A stretch of DNA of 64,000 nt. Source: Branchiostoma floridae (Eukaryota > Chordata > Leptocardii > Amphioxiformes > Branchiostomatidae). Each line of letters begins with the position of its first letter. The stretch's first letter is position 1. The position numbers and the translations under genes are program-made. Positions 1 to 9,223 of this stretch are shown in pieces. The stretch is taken from positions 10,974,715-11,038,714 of the forward strand of contig NC_049991.1 of NCBI RefSeq assembly GCF_000003815.2. The letters run 5' to 3'. The notes beneath the pieces are model-generated. The model had not been told where the DNA came from. It saw nothing but the letters and a program-made list of their open reading frames with translations, and ran no database searches.

Positions 1-499
1 TGTCAAATATAGTTCAGGGCCTAAAACTTCAAGATTTTTTTCCTGGTCAAATGGATAGAAATCCTGGCAGTTTTGAGGTGGGTGTGACAGGGGAGGGTTT
101 CTACTTTCTGATTAGGGCCAAAAAGCTGAGTTTTTGTGGTTGTTGAGGGGTATAAAGTTGGGACTTTTTTGTCCTAGCACATGGCCTTCTCACTGGGTTG
201 TGGTGCGGTTTTGAGGTCAGGGGTCAATTGTTTCAGTTTCCAGGAAGTTTCGCCGTTAGATACTTGGCGAAATGTGGTTTTTCGGATAGCTGAGATGTCG
301 GGCTTTCATATGAGGGTATGTTTGTGTGCCAGTAACGTCAGAAAGTTGAGTTATCAACAGTTTCTTTCTCCTCTTTTTTGTATAGGGAACCATTGTTTAG
401 AGGCTGAATATTGAATGACCTGCGGATGCCCTTAGCATAGTAATAGCCCCTTTGACCATTTAATACATGTTTAGGGTATAACTATAAGGATGAGTGCAC
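1..499. other. NDUFAB1 intron 2 sequence
   Basis: No coding exon is recognisable on the minus strand here; the DSL-serine exon of NDUFAB1 is absent, so it must lie beyond the left edge. Confidence 0.5.
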
Positions 500-619
500 C
501 TTTTCTGGGTTGATCTTGTCATACAGGTTCAGCACAAGCAACACTCTCTCCTTGATCTGCTTGAGGGTCATCTCTGGCAGGTCAGCATAGCTGCGCACAC
601 TCTGCAGCTGCAATCTCTT
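500..619 (-). CDS. NDUFAB1: NDUFAB1 coding exon 2
   Basis: Preceded by a pyrimidine-rich CCACTCAG acceptor; 120 nt, phase 0 on both sides. It encodes KRLQLQSVRS, probably around the mature-protein cleavage point, then the first helix of the acyl carrier domain. Confidence 0.85.
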
Positions 620-1856
620 CTGAGTGGACTGGAGTGAGATGGCAAGATTGAAGTTAGATCCAACACAATCAGATATCCCCATTATGTGTTGCACACAATT
701 TTAGAAAGCCACAGTAGAAATATATATGGCAAAGTTGGATGTTTTAAATTACAAGTAACCTTCATAAAGAGTGGAATGAACTTGACCCTGGTGTGGTGGA
801 GGTGGGGTCCCTCTGCAAGTTCAAAACTGAACAAGCGAGAACCCTGTGCACTAACCCACAAAATTCACTTGTCCTGTCCTTTGCACACACAAAATCAGTT
901 GTTTGTGTTCCTTAGCGTCTTTCCCTTCTTTCCCTTTTTTGTTGTTGTTATCTAACCATTTTAGGTTCGTCTGTGTCTGGTCATATGTGCTTTTCTTCTC
1001 TCTCATCTCTCTCTGTGCTTCCTTCTCATGTGCTCCTCACTCGCTGCTGTTTCCAATTGGTTGGCTTTTGCACACCACAGGCGGTCGCAACTTGTTTTTT
1101 GTTTTTGTTTTCAATTTCGTACACACATGCAACTGCCAATAATCTCTTAAAATGAAATTGTGTCAAACTATGGCGGGGAAATCATAAAATATCATGAAAA
1201 AGAAACACCAAGTCTAATGCAAATTATATATATATAATTTATTTTTAACAGTGCTCTGCCACCCTTCAAGATAGAAGATGAAACTAATAACAGAGTACAT
1301 AGCCAAAACTGCCTATTTCTGCAAATATATGTGACTTTGACTGTTAGACCCAAAATCATCTATATGCCTGTATTTATCAACGCTCTCCTTCAACCTCCTT
1401 TCTTACGTAACGGCACGGTATAAAATAAATTGTGCTGCCATATTCAGTAGATCTTTCCTGCAAAGTAATACTTAACTGGAATGTAGCTACCTTTTAAAAA
1501 GAATGGGACCTGGTGGAAAAGCTAGTTCTAGATGCACTACTTTATTTGATATTCACAACAATCACAACGAATGTATATCGAAATTCGATGTACAAAGACG
1601 AAAGAGTAGTCAGGTCAGCCCTGTGCAAGATGGCGACACAAGGGGAGTTCGTGACCTCGCCAAGTGTCAACCTTCTTACCTTTGTAACAGCATTAAAAGA
1701 AGAGAAGCAATGCCTTTGGTGTGTATCTGATGGCAGGAAAAACTTCTTGGAACATAATCCGACGACACCTGCTCTTGTAGCAGTTGCATTTAGGACAGAA
1801 GCTTGGCTTGAAGCTAAGCCACAGACCGCACGGATTCCTCGCAACATGGTCGCCAT
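500..1856 (-). CDS. NDUFAB1: Mitochondrial acyl carrier protein, 5' part (two exons)
   Basis: Two minus-strand exons, 1680-1856 and 500-619, join in phase 0 with GT/AG borders. Exon 1 (59 codons) starts MATMLRGIRAV and is rich in Arg, Ser and Ala without acidic residues early on, as expected of a mitochondrial presequence. Exon 2 (40 codons) has YADLPEMTLKQIKERV followed by LNLYDKINPEK, the start of the acyl-carrier fold as found in animal NDUFAB1, and it ends at the same place (after EK) where the human coding exon ends. The DSL serine that carries 4'-phosphopantetheine is downstream, off the left edge. The family serves mitochondrial fatty acid synthesis, lipoate supply, respiratory complex I and iron-sulfur assembly. 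The exon 2 donor is GTGCAC, a weak but acceptable site. Oppositely oriented ORFs across exon 1 are shadows. Confidence is high for the identity and moderate for the exact start, because a second in-frame ATG lies three codons on. Confidence 0.85.
620..1679. other. NDUFAB1 intron 1
   Basis: About 1.06 kb. It holds a pyrimidine-rich run on the plus strand around 990-1020 and an AT-rich patch near 1225-1240. An AAGATGGCGAC motif resembling a YY1 site lies at 1627-1637, just inside the intron. No gene is seen. Confidence 0.5.
1680..1856 (-). CDS. NDUFAB1: NDUFAB1 coding exon 1 (mitochondrial presequence)
   Basis: Starts at an ATG in good context (AAAATGGCG) and ends ACAAAG before GTAAGA. It is 177 nt, phase 0 at the 3' end. 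It encodes the presequence up to ...FNAVTK. Confidence 0.8.
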
Positions 1857-1865
1857 TTTGTCCGC

Positions 1866-1880
1866 TCCCAGAATGCAATG
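1866..1880 (+). promoter_or_regulatory. ZNF143/STAF-like site at the NDUFAB1 start
   Basis: TCCCAGAATGCAATG closely matches the ZNF143/STAF consensus core (CCCA-N-AATGC). It lies about 10 bp upstream of the NDUFAB1 ATG, read on the opposite strand. In animals such sites sit near start sites of housekeeping and mitochondrial genes. Binding is inferred. Confidence 0.45.
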
Positions 1881-2147
1881 TACTGGTTTAGGTGATACTA
1901 AAATTATGTAGGGGTGTTTTTTTGGCAACGCCCTAGAGACAGAGTAGATAAACGACGAAAAGACATTTTCTTTGGATTGTATGGCACGTCAGAATCAGGG
2001 GTCAGAATGAAATACAATGAACATAATACTTGGTAACACATTACTTCCTTCACCAATATCTCTCGCTCAGGCCCTTGCTCAAGCCAGAGTACCGTATACC
2101 TAGCTCCAAAGTTAAACAGCCTGTGTTACATGTTTTTATAATACTTA
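1881..2147. other. Intergenic spacer
   Basis: No gene or clear repeat is seen. It presumably includes the NDUFAB1 upstream region. Confidence 0.4.
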
Positions 2148-2357
2148 GTATATCTTCCCTGCTCAAACCCATATTCGTTTGTAAATGTCATGGATTTTTG
2201 TTTTGTTTTTTGATTTTTCTGTTAATACATAATAGAGAAATCTTTATTAACACGACAAAAGTACGACGACTTTCGTAAGGTCTACATGTATAACCACTAC
2301 TATAATATATCTTCCCTGCTCAAACCCATATTCGTTTGTAAATATCATGGATTTTTG
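2148..2357. repeat. Direct repeat pair of about 53 bp
   Basis: A segment beginning TATATCTTCCCTGCTC and continuing through CATATTCGTTTGTAAAT occurs at about 2149-2200 and again at about 2306-2357, with one or two mismatches. Confidence 0.7.
2228..2290 (-). repeat. Dispersed repeat, copy 1 (3'-end-like)
   Basis: The block with ACGACAAAAGT, GACTTTCGTAAGG and TCTACATGTATAA recurs at 35765-35823. On the minus strand it contains AATAAAG, so it could be the 3' end of a retroelement. Family not identified. Confidence 0.5.
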
Positions 2358-2435
2358 CTTTCGTGTCCAAATTCTGTTTTCGAAACCGTTGTGTGCTATT
2401 AAATGAAGGCTGCCAAAGATACTGTAAATGCATTT

Positions 2436-2576
2436 AAGTTCGCGGTGGTTTAAGTTCGCGGTAGCACCATACACTGTCTGTAGTCTCTTACTGCAATGGA
2501 AGCATGTTCGCGGTGGTTTTAAGTTCGCGGTGAAGTGGCCACCGCGAAAACCGCGAAATTTAAACCACCGCGAAAG
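2436..2576. repeat. TTCGCGGTGG palindromic repeat, copy 1
   Basis: Alternating copies of TTCGCGGTGGTTT on the plus strand, then ACCGCGAAA and CCACCGCGAAAG in the opposite orientation, form an imperfect inverted repeat of about 140 bp. A related copy lies at 36412-36502. Confidence 0.6.
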
Positions 2577-2578
2577 TT

Positions 2579-3030
2579 TCTGTATTAATCATCTTTGGTA
2601 CACACATGACTCTTACTGGTGCAGAAAACGATATTTTCCACACATTGTTCTCATGATCAACTCATATATCCGTCTACGTAAACCAGTTTCTTTATAATGT
2701 ATTCCAAATGCGAGACCAGATTACTAATACATAACTGTACTGTTATCGATAATGTTTTGTTGTTGTTTTGTATGTAGCCTCTTAGTACTATTGTTTGTAT
2801 AAGCTATTACTAGTAGTTGTCATTGGTTGCCATACACTGTACCCTGTGCGATTGTTGAGCAATAAATTCATTTAATTCATCGATACTACTGAGCCCGCAG
2901 AAAAGCGGATTATTAACAAAACTAGTGCAAACAAAGGTCACATGGGGAAAGACGTACTACTGACTGTCACGTAGACATGTGCAAAAAGGACATGTGAAGT
3001 TTACTGTTGTTATTTACACATATTTACATA
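2579..3030. other. Intergenic spacer
   Basis: No gene is seen. The segment is AT-rich and lies between the TTCGCGG repeat and the foldback element. Confidence 0.4.
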
Positions 3031-3032
3031 TA

Positions 3033-4060
3033 TATGTCACAGTAGAGATCACGATCCAGTAGAATCGTCGATTCTCCTAGGAGAGATCGCGATCGGAGCT
3101 GGTCCTAGGGCCAACTCCGATTGGGATCTCTCCTAAGAAGATCGACGATTTTACTAGTATAGATTGCGATCGGGGTCTCTCCTTGCTATAGGGCCAACTC
3201 CGATCCAAACTCAAATGATGTTAAGATATGGGGGAAAAAACTGCGATCGGGATCTGTCCTAGGACAATCGGCGATTCTACTAGTACAGATTGCGATCGGG
3301 ATCTCTCCTAGGACCAACTCCTATCCAAACTCAAATGAGTAATTTCTGATAAAGTAGTGGCAAAAATCTTATAATATGTGAAAGACACCAACAGGTGATC
3401 AAACATTGTGTCAGTATGCAAATTTCACAGCTTTGGAAGAACAATAACAACTGTAAAGTCGTCAAACAGGTGTCAAAAGATTAAGTAGAGTTTCAAGATA
3501 TTACTCACAATTTCACACCTATTGGGTACATTTCACTACTGACACTAGTCAGACTTGTACTAAATCATTTAACAGCTTTAGAAGCTAAAGAACAATAACC
3601 ATCGTTAAGTGATCAACAGGTGTCAAAATACCAAGCAGAGTTTCAAGACACCTATTACGTACATTTCACAAGTAGGCTTGTGTGTAGTTGGTAATGAGTT
3701 AGTAGGTTTGCATTAATACTAAATAAAATCATTGCTTATCAAAAAAATTATTGCTGTTTCCTATATCTTATCATCATTTGAGTTTGGATCAGAGTTGGTC
3801 CTAGGAGAGATCCCGATCGCAATCTGTACTTAGAATCGCCGATTCTCTTAGGACAGATCCCGATCGCAGTCTGTTTCCCATATCTTAGCATCAATTGAGT
3901 TTGGATCGGAGTTGGCCCTAGGAGAGACCCCGATCGCAATCTATACTAGTAGAATCGCTGATTCTCCTAGGAGAGATCCCGATCGGAGTTGCTGCTCCGA
4001 TCGCGATCTCTACTAGGAGAATCGACGATTCTACTGGATCGTAATCTCTACTGTGGCATA
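3033..4060. mobile_element. Foldback DNA element, copy 1 (GATCGCGATC arms)
   Basis: The ends are inverted copies: the left end TGTCACAGTAGAGATCACG is mirrored at the right by CGTAATCTCTACTGTGGCA. Arms of about 300 bp (to about 3340 and from about 3755) are built of short subrepeats with CCTAGGAGAGATC and GATCGCGATCGG. The 400-bp interior has no ORF and matches the interior of the element at 58660-59684. The flanks fit a TA target duplication. It is non-autonomous. Confidence 0.75.
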
Positions 4061-4740
4061 TGCAAGGGACAGGGGACAGCTCAATGCAGCGGATCCCGTC
4101 CCAGCTCAGCTTTGAGCTGGGAGAGAGACTCCGCCTCCGCCACACAAGGCTCAAGTTAATTCCACTCTACGGGGAAGAACGCGAGCCTGTAATAGTTGTT
4201 CTTACTCGCTATGGTCTGCAACTTAAAATTATGCTTTGTACGGCGGGAGCAACTGTGCGTTAGTGAGAGTGTGTTTTTCCTTCAGGGAGAGTATTTGCCC
4301 CAAAACATCTTAAAAGGAAACAAGTGCTTTTAAAAAAGCTGGCATTTTGCCAAGGTTTGAGTGTGTGAATGTTTTTTTTTCTAGTTATTAGAATGTCATA
4401 TAAATAGAACAGAATAAAAAACCTGATATGGGCGCATGGAGAGATTCACAAATATGCAAATGAGTTATGTCCTGGAATATAAAAATGAATATGTTTCCTG
4501 AAACTTTTTGTTATCCAGTATGCAGTTATTTTAGAGAAAATCAGTTTGTTCTTGTGTAATTCTGTGATATAGATGTTGTATGGGCATTTTATGGAAAGTT
4601 AGAAAGAAACATATACGCAGAGTATCGCACGTCTCACGGTTCGTTCATTCAAACATCCCAACTGCGGAAAAATGCAGTAGAAGAGGTGCAAAGGTGAGTT
4701 TTAATGTTCTGTACAAAAGTATTGTTCATTAGTATAATAA
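4061..4740. other. Intergenic spacer
   Basis: Nothing recognisable apart from short AT-rich tracts. The last three bases (TAA, 4738-4740) are the left target duplication of the next element. Confidence 0.4.
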
Positions 4741-5692
4741 GGCCATACCAATTTAATTTGTTGGTTCTCGGATTTTTTCAGAAAAAAGTTGAAGTGACAG
4801 GGCGAAAAAAAAAAACTTGCAACAACTCTGGGTTCAGTCAGGTCCAAAGTTTCAGGTTCGTAATTCCAGACTTGAACCAATGGTATATAATGATAATAAT
4901 AGTAATCTGGTGTATACATGTATGTGTGGTAGATCCAGTTACACTTACATGCAAAATTTGCATTTTGTCATACACTTTACGTGGAATTTTAGCAATACAA
5001 ATGGAAAATTATGTGCAATCAGTATTGCTTAAGTATTCACAGTAACATTGCTGTAATAATGCTTAGTAATAAAGACAAAAACATAGAGTATTTCAACACA
5101 CACAACTTTTAAAAACCTTTAAGAAGGTTGAAAAACTTTTTCAGCATAGTATAATGTCTAATGTAGCAACAAGAACAATAAATTGACTTAATTTCACCCC
5201 AAAGAATAGATAGTGCCTGAAACATCATTGTATTCTCTTTGTGAAAGCTGCAGTTTGAATAAAAATCGCTTGAGGGCGTTAGTGTACTCATTCCATATTA
5301 ATGAAGCCATTTCCAAATATGGCAGCATTGGCCAAGCCATTTCCAAATATGGCAGCATTGGCCAAGCCATTTCCAAATATGGCAGCTGCCATTTTGTTTG
5401 TCCCACTGCAACATTTTCGTCTTTTTCAAGCACAAATTTAACGATCTATGGGTGGTTTTCGATGATTTACAACATAAAGGAGAACATAAGCAGGTGATAG
5501 TTATTTTGCAAGTCCAGTACTAGTTTCAGAAGTTCTTTTATTTTCAACTGAACCAAAGTTTGTTTCAAGTCCAGCAACTTGCGTTAACGTTACCGTAACG
5601 TTACAGGGATTTTTTTTTTATTTTTTATTTTTTGAAATTGGGAAAAATAGAAGCGGCGATTCCGAGAACCAACAAATTAAATTGGTATGGCC
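4741..5692. mobile_element. Harbinger-like non-autonomous element with 32-bp terminal repeats
   Basis: Perfect 32-bp terminal inverted repeats (4741-4772 and 5661-5692) start GGCCATACCAATTTAA. They are flanked by the 3-bp direct repeat TAA at 4738-4740 and 5693-5695. The TAA duplication and GG-initial termini fit PIF/Harbinger, which is known to duplicate TWA. No transposase ORF is present. It carries a 30-bp tandem repeat with CArG boxes. Confidence 0.7.
5304..5385 (+). repeat. 30-bp tandem repeat with three CArG boxes
   Basis: A unit beginning AAGCCATTTCCAAATATGG is repeated at 5304, 5334 and 5364. Each unit has a perfect SRF-type CArG box, CCAAATATGG, at 5313, 5343 and 5373. Confidence 0.85.
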
Positions 5693-5757
5693 TAATGGAT
5701 GTAAAAATTAGTATTTTAATGGATGTAAAAAAGAAAAAAAAAGTTGAAAAAAATACT

Positions 5758-5823
5758 TCCCCGGATTCGAACCGGGTGCATTAGTTTAGAATGCGTAAAT
5801 TTTACCACTGCGCCAATGCGACC
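5758..5823 (-). pseudogene. Degenerate tRNA-like sequence
   Basis: On the minus strand, TGGCGCAGTGGTA resembles an A box and GGTTCGAATCC is a perfect B box. There is a 5-bp anticodon stem (GCATT/AATGC) and a T stem (CCCGG/CCGGG). The acceptor ends do not pair and the variable loop is nearly absent, so this is a tRNA relic or SINE head rather than a working tRNA. Confidence 0.45.
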
Positions 5824-6185
5824 ATGTTGAAGAAATGCCTGTTTAAGAAGGTATACAAATGTTTGGCATGAATAGAACAGGTCCGTTCATCTCAACATCA
5901 CAACGGCGACTATTCTGGCCTCAGAGCATTTTGCCGCTAAGGCGGCAAAATGCAAAAAAGCTCCGACAGACCCTGGTATTTACACCGTCTTAGCAATGGA
6001 CTGTGCAAAAACCTAGATTGAGAAATGGAACGTGACCGCTTGTTTGTGGATACAAAGTGATTTCAGTAACGTAGCTCCGTTAGGGCTTTAAACAATTGGA
6101 AAGGTTTGATGACTTTCAAATTTGATTTTAAAAAAAATGATTCTGTTAGAAAGGAAGAGTCGGTAATCCTTACCAGGTTAACACC
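5824..6185. other. Intergenic spacer with a hairpin
   Basis: No gene. A perfect hairpin GCATTTTGCCGC / TAAG / GCGGCAAAATGC lies at 5926-5953. Confidence 0.5.
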
Positions 6186-6187
6186 CT

Positions 6188-6292
6188 AGTCTGTGTAACG
6201 CAAAATCCGCTATCCGGAGCTTGTAGCCTCTTGTGGGCGCGGCAATGTACGACGGGCCTGAGAAGCGCGATTAATCAGGCGGTAGTTTGCAT
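6188..6292 (-). repeat. About 110-bp dispersed repeat, copy 1
   Basis: On the minus strand, CGCCTGATTAATCGCGCTT through GTTACACAGACTAG parallels copies at 8497-8563, 33900-34015 and 63507-63600. It is a diverged copy. Confidence 0.45.
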
Positions 6293-6435
6293 GACCATGC
6301 ATCTTGGTGCTATACAGTTTTCAGTCTTTAACATTTAACACTGTAACAAATCATGTTTAAAAAAAATACTTCTGGGTTAGATATAGTTCATAATGGCAAT
6401 ACTACTGTCTAGATAGCAGAAAAGATTGTGTAAGG

Positions 6436-6480
6436 CTTAGCTCTTTCTTTAGATTTGGGTGGCCCTGATATTAAAGGGCC
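6436..6480 (-). terminator. Histone 3' stem-loop of H2B-1, with enlarged loop, plus HDE
   Basis: At 6461-6480 the arms GGCCCT and AGGGCC are intact, but the loop is eight bases (TTAATATC) instead of the standard four (TTTC) seen in the other cluster members. A good U7-type downstream element (AAAGAAAGAGCT) follows at about 6438-6451. Confidence 0.75.
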
Positions 6481-6505
6481 GGTGGTTTTGCTGGTTCACG
6501 TCGAT

Positions 6506-6874
6506 TTACTTGGAGCTGGTGTACTTGGTGACGGCCTTGGTGCCCTCGCTGACGGCGTGCGTGGCCAACTCACCAGGCAGCAGCAGACGCACGGCAGTCT
6601 GGATCTCCCGGCTGCCGATGGTGGAGCGCTTGTTGTAGTGAGCCAGGCGTGAAGCCTCGCCAGCGATACGCTCGAAGATGTCGTTGAGGAAGCAGTTTAT
6701 GATGCCCATGGCCTTGCTGGAGACACCAGGAGGGTCGGGGTGCACCTGATTGAGCACCTTGTAGATGTAGACACCGTAAGACTCCTTTCTCTTTCTCCTC
6801 CCCTTGCCTTTGGCCCTAGCAGGCCTGGCCTTACCGGCCTTCTTGGCAGCTTTTCCTCCTCCTTTGGGCGGCAT
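6506..6874 (-). CDS. H2B: Histone H2B, divergent copy
   Basis: Encodes 122 residues: a basic tail ([12 protein letters not shown]), the histone fold and the C-terminal helix ending AVTKYTSSK. It pairs with H2A in the nucleosome core. Compared with the interrupted H2B copy in this cluster it carries many changes: PP for T after VHPD (one residue longer), IINCFLND for [13 protein letters not shown] for AAEAS, TIGSRE for TISSRE, LATHAV for LAKHAV, and LNQ for LKQ. The lysine equivalent to human K120 (VTKYTS) is kept. It is divergently transcribed from H2A with 672 bp between the starts. A TATA box lies upstream, but the 3' stem-loop has an eight-base loop. The ORF is open, so this could be an expressed variant or a copy losing constraint. 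Confidence 0.93.
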   Translation of the reverse strand: MPPKGGGKAAKKAGKARPARAKGKGRRKRKESYGVYIYKVLNQVHPDPPGVSSKAMGIINCFLNDIFERIAGEASRLAHYNKRSTIGSREIQTAVRLLLPGELATHAVSEGTKAVTKYTSSK

Positions 6875-7924
<1,050 letters not shown>

Positions 7925-7940
7925 ATTGACGAAAGACTCC

Positions 7941-7977
7941 GGCCCTTTTCAGGGCCACCCACATCTGCAAAAGAGCT
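7941..7977 (+). terminator. Histone 3' stem-loop and HDE of H2A
   Basis: GGCCCTTTTCAGGGCC at 7941-7956 is the standard 6-bp stem with TTTC loop followed by ACCC. An AAAAGAGCT downstream element follows at 7969-7977, which fits U7 snRNA pairing. Confidence 0.95.
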
Positions 7978-8055
7978 TTACAGTATCACTGCTCATTGTT
8001 TGTAGTATGCATGATCAAGGATTCCTCTTTTTTGGAGTAGAGTAGGGTTCTTCAG

Positions 8056-8097
8056 GCACAGCAAGAGCTTTTATCCGCTGATAAAAGCTCATTGGGC
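8056..8097. mobile_element. 33-bp palindromic insertion with 7-bp direct repeats, copy A
   Basis: The palindrome at 8063-8090 (arms GAGCTTTTATC at 8065-8075 and GATAAAAGCTC at 8080-8090) begins CAAGAGC and ends CTCATTG. It is bounded by the direct repeat GGCACAG on both sides. It is clearly related to the palindrome at 34935-34968. Confidence 0.6.
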
Positions 8098-8284
8098 ACA
8101 GGTAGGAACTCCAGTCTAGGCCGCTCTCTCGTTCTCAGGACAGACATCCCAGGAAACTGCGGAACACCCAGGGCTCTAAAGTTGTAGTGCACACTGTTTC
8201 CTCATGTGGTTGTCTTTTGTATGATCAGAAGTGTCCTTTTTAAACGGTTTACAGAGATACGCTGCTAGATAAAATCCATTTTTG

Positions 8285-8495
8285 CAGCTGAAGTAGAGGG
8301 CAAGCTTCTCGGTAAATACCTTTCCCGGTTAGAAATCGCGAATCAACCCCCGGAGCACTAATGTGAGGCTACGGGCTGACTGCCTTGGGTCCCCAAACAA
8401 AACTCGCTAGCTACCCGGTCCTGTCTGGCTCCCAGGGTAACCCCAACAAGTTACGCCAAAACCCCCACAGAGGCTGGTGAAGGAGGCTATATGTA
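8285..8495 (-). repeat. Fragment related to the Mutator-like terminal repeat
   Basis: On the minus strand, TAGCCTCCTTCACCAGCCTC and, further on, GATTCGCGATTTCTAACCGG match the order of motifs in the terminal repeats of the element at 37031-38225, with unrelated sequence in between. Confidence 0.5.
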
Positions 8496-8496
8496 A

Positions 8497-8563
8497 CTGG
8501 CCCCTCCCCGCAGAGGCATATTGGGCGGGCTGCTATAAGCGATATTCAATCAGGCTAGGGTAT
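8497..8563 (-). repeat. About 110-bp dispersed repeat, copy 2 (partial)
   Basis: The minus-strand segment AGCCTGATTGAATATCGCTT and GGGGAGGGGCCAGTTA matches the copy at 33900-34015. Confidence 0.6.
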
Positions 8564-8698
8564 AAAGTTCGCAGAGATTTCATCCTATAGATAGAAGAAA
8601 TGCCATCTTTTAATATTGATAGACTTCTGAAATGTAATATTACGTCGAAGACAGAATCATCATTTGAAATTCTAGAGGTAAGACGGGTGAGACAGCAA

Positions 8699-8736
8699 TA
8701 GTTCTTTAGTAAATGTGGGTGGCCCTGAAAAGGGCC
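8699..8736 (-). terminator. Histone 3' stem-loop of H4
   Basis: GGCCCTTTTCAGGGCC on the minus strand at 8721-8736, with CTAAAGAAC at about 8701-8710 as the candidate downstream element. Confidence 0.95.
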
Positions 8737-8762
8737 GGAGATACCGTTCGTAGTCAGATAAT

Positions 8763-9080
<318 letters not shown>

Positions 9081-9082
9081 AT

Positions 9083-9182
9083 NNNNNNNNNNNNNNNNNN
9101 NNNNNNNNNNNNNNNNNNNNNNNNNNNNNNNNNNNNNNNNNNNNNNNNNNNNNNNNNNNNNNNNNNNNNNNNNNNNNNNNNN
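9083..9182. other. Assembly gap of exactly 100 N
   Basis: One hundred N characters, followed by an AT/C-rich join with a long C homopolymer (about 9204-9223). The round length indicates a scaffold gap of unknown true size. It hides the H4 promoter. Confidence 0.98.
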
Positions 9183-9223
9183 TTTAAAAAGCAACCCCCT
9201 TACCCCCCCCCCCCCCCCCCCCC

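Noticed and set aside
3033-4060. CRISPR-like array in the GATCGCGATC repeats
   Set aside because: Repeats are mirrored rather than regularly spaced with unique spacers, and the sequence is animal nuclear DNA.
5758-5823. Functional tRNA gene
   Set aside because: Acceptor stem does not pair and the variable loop is missing, despite good A and B boxes.
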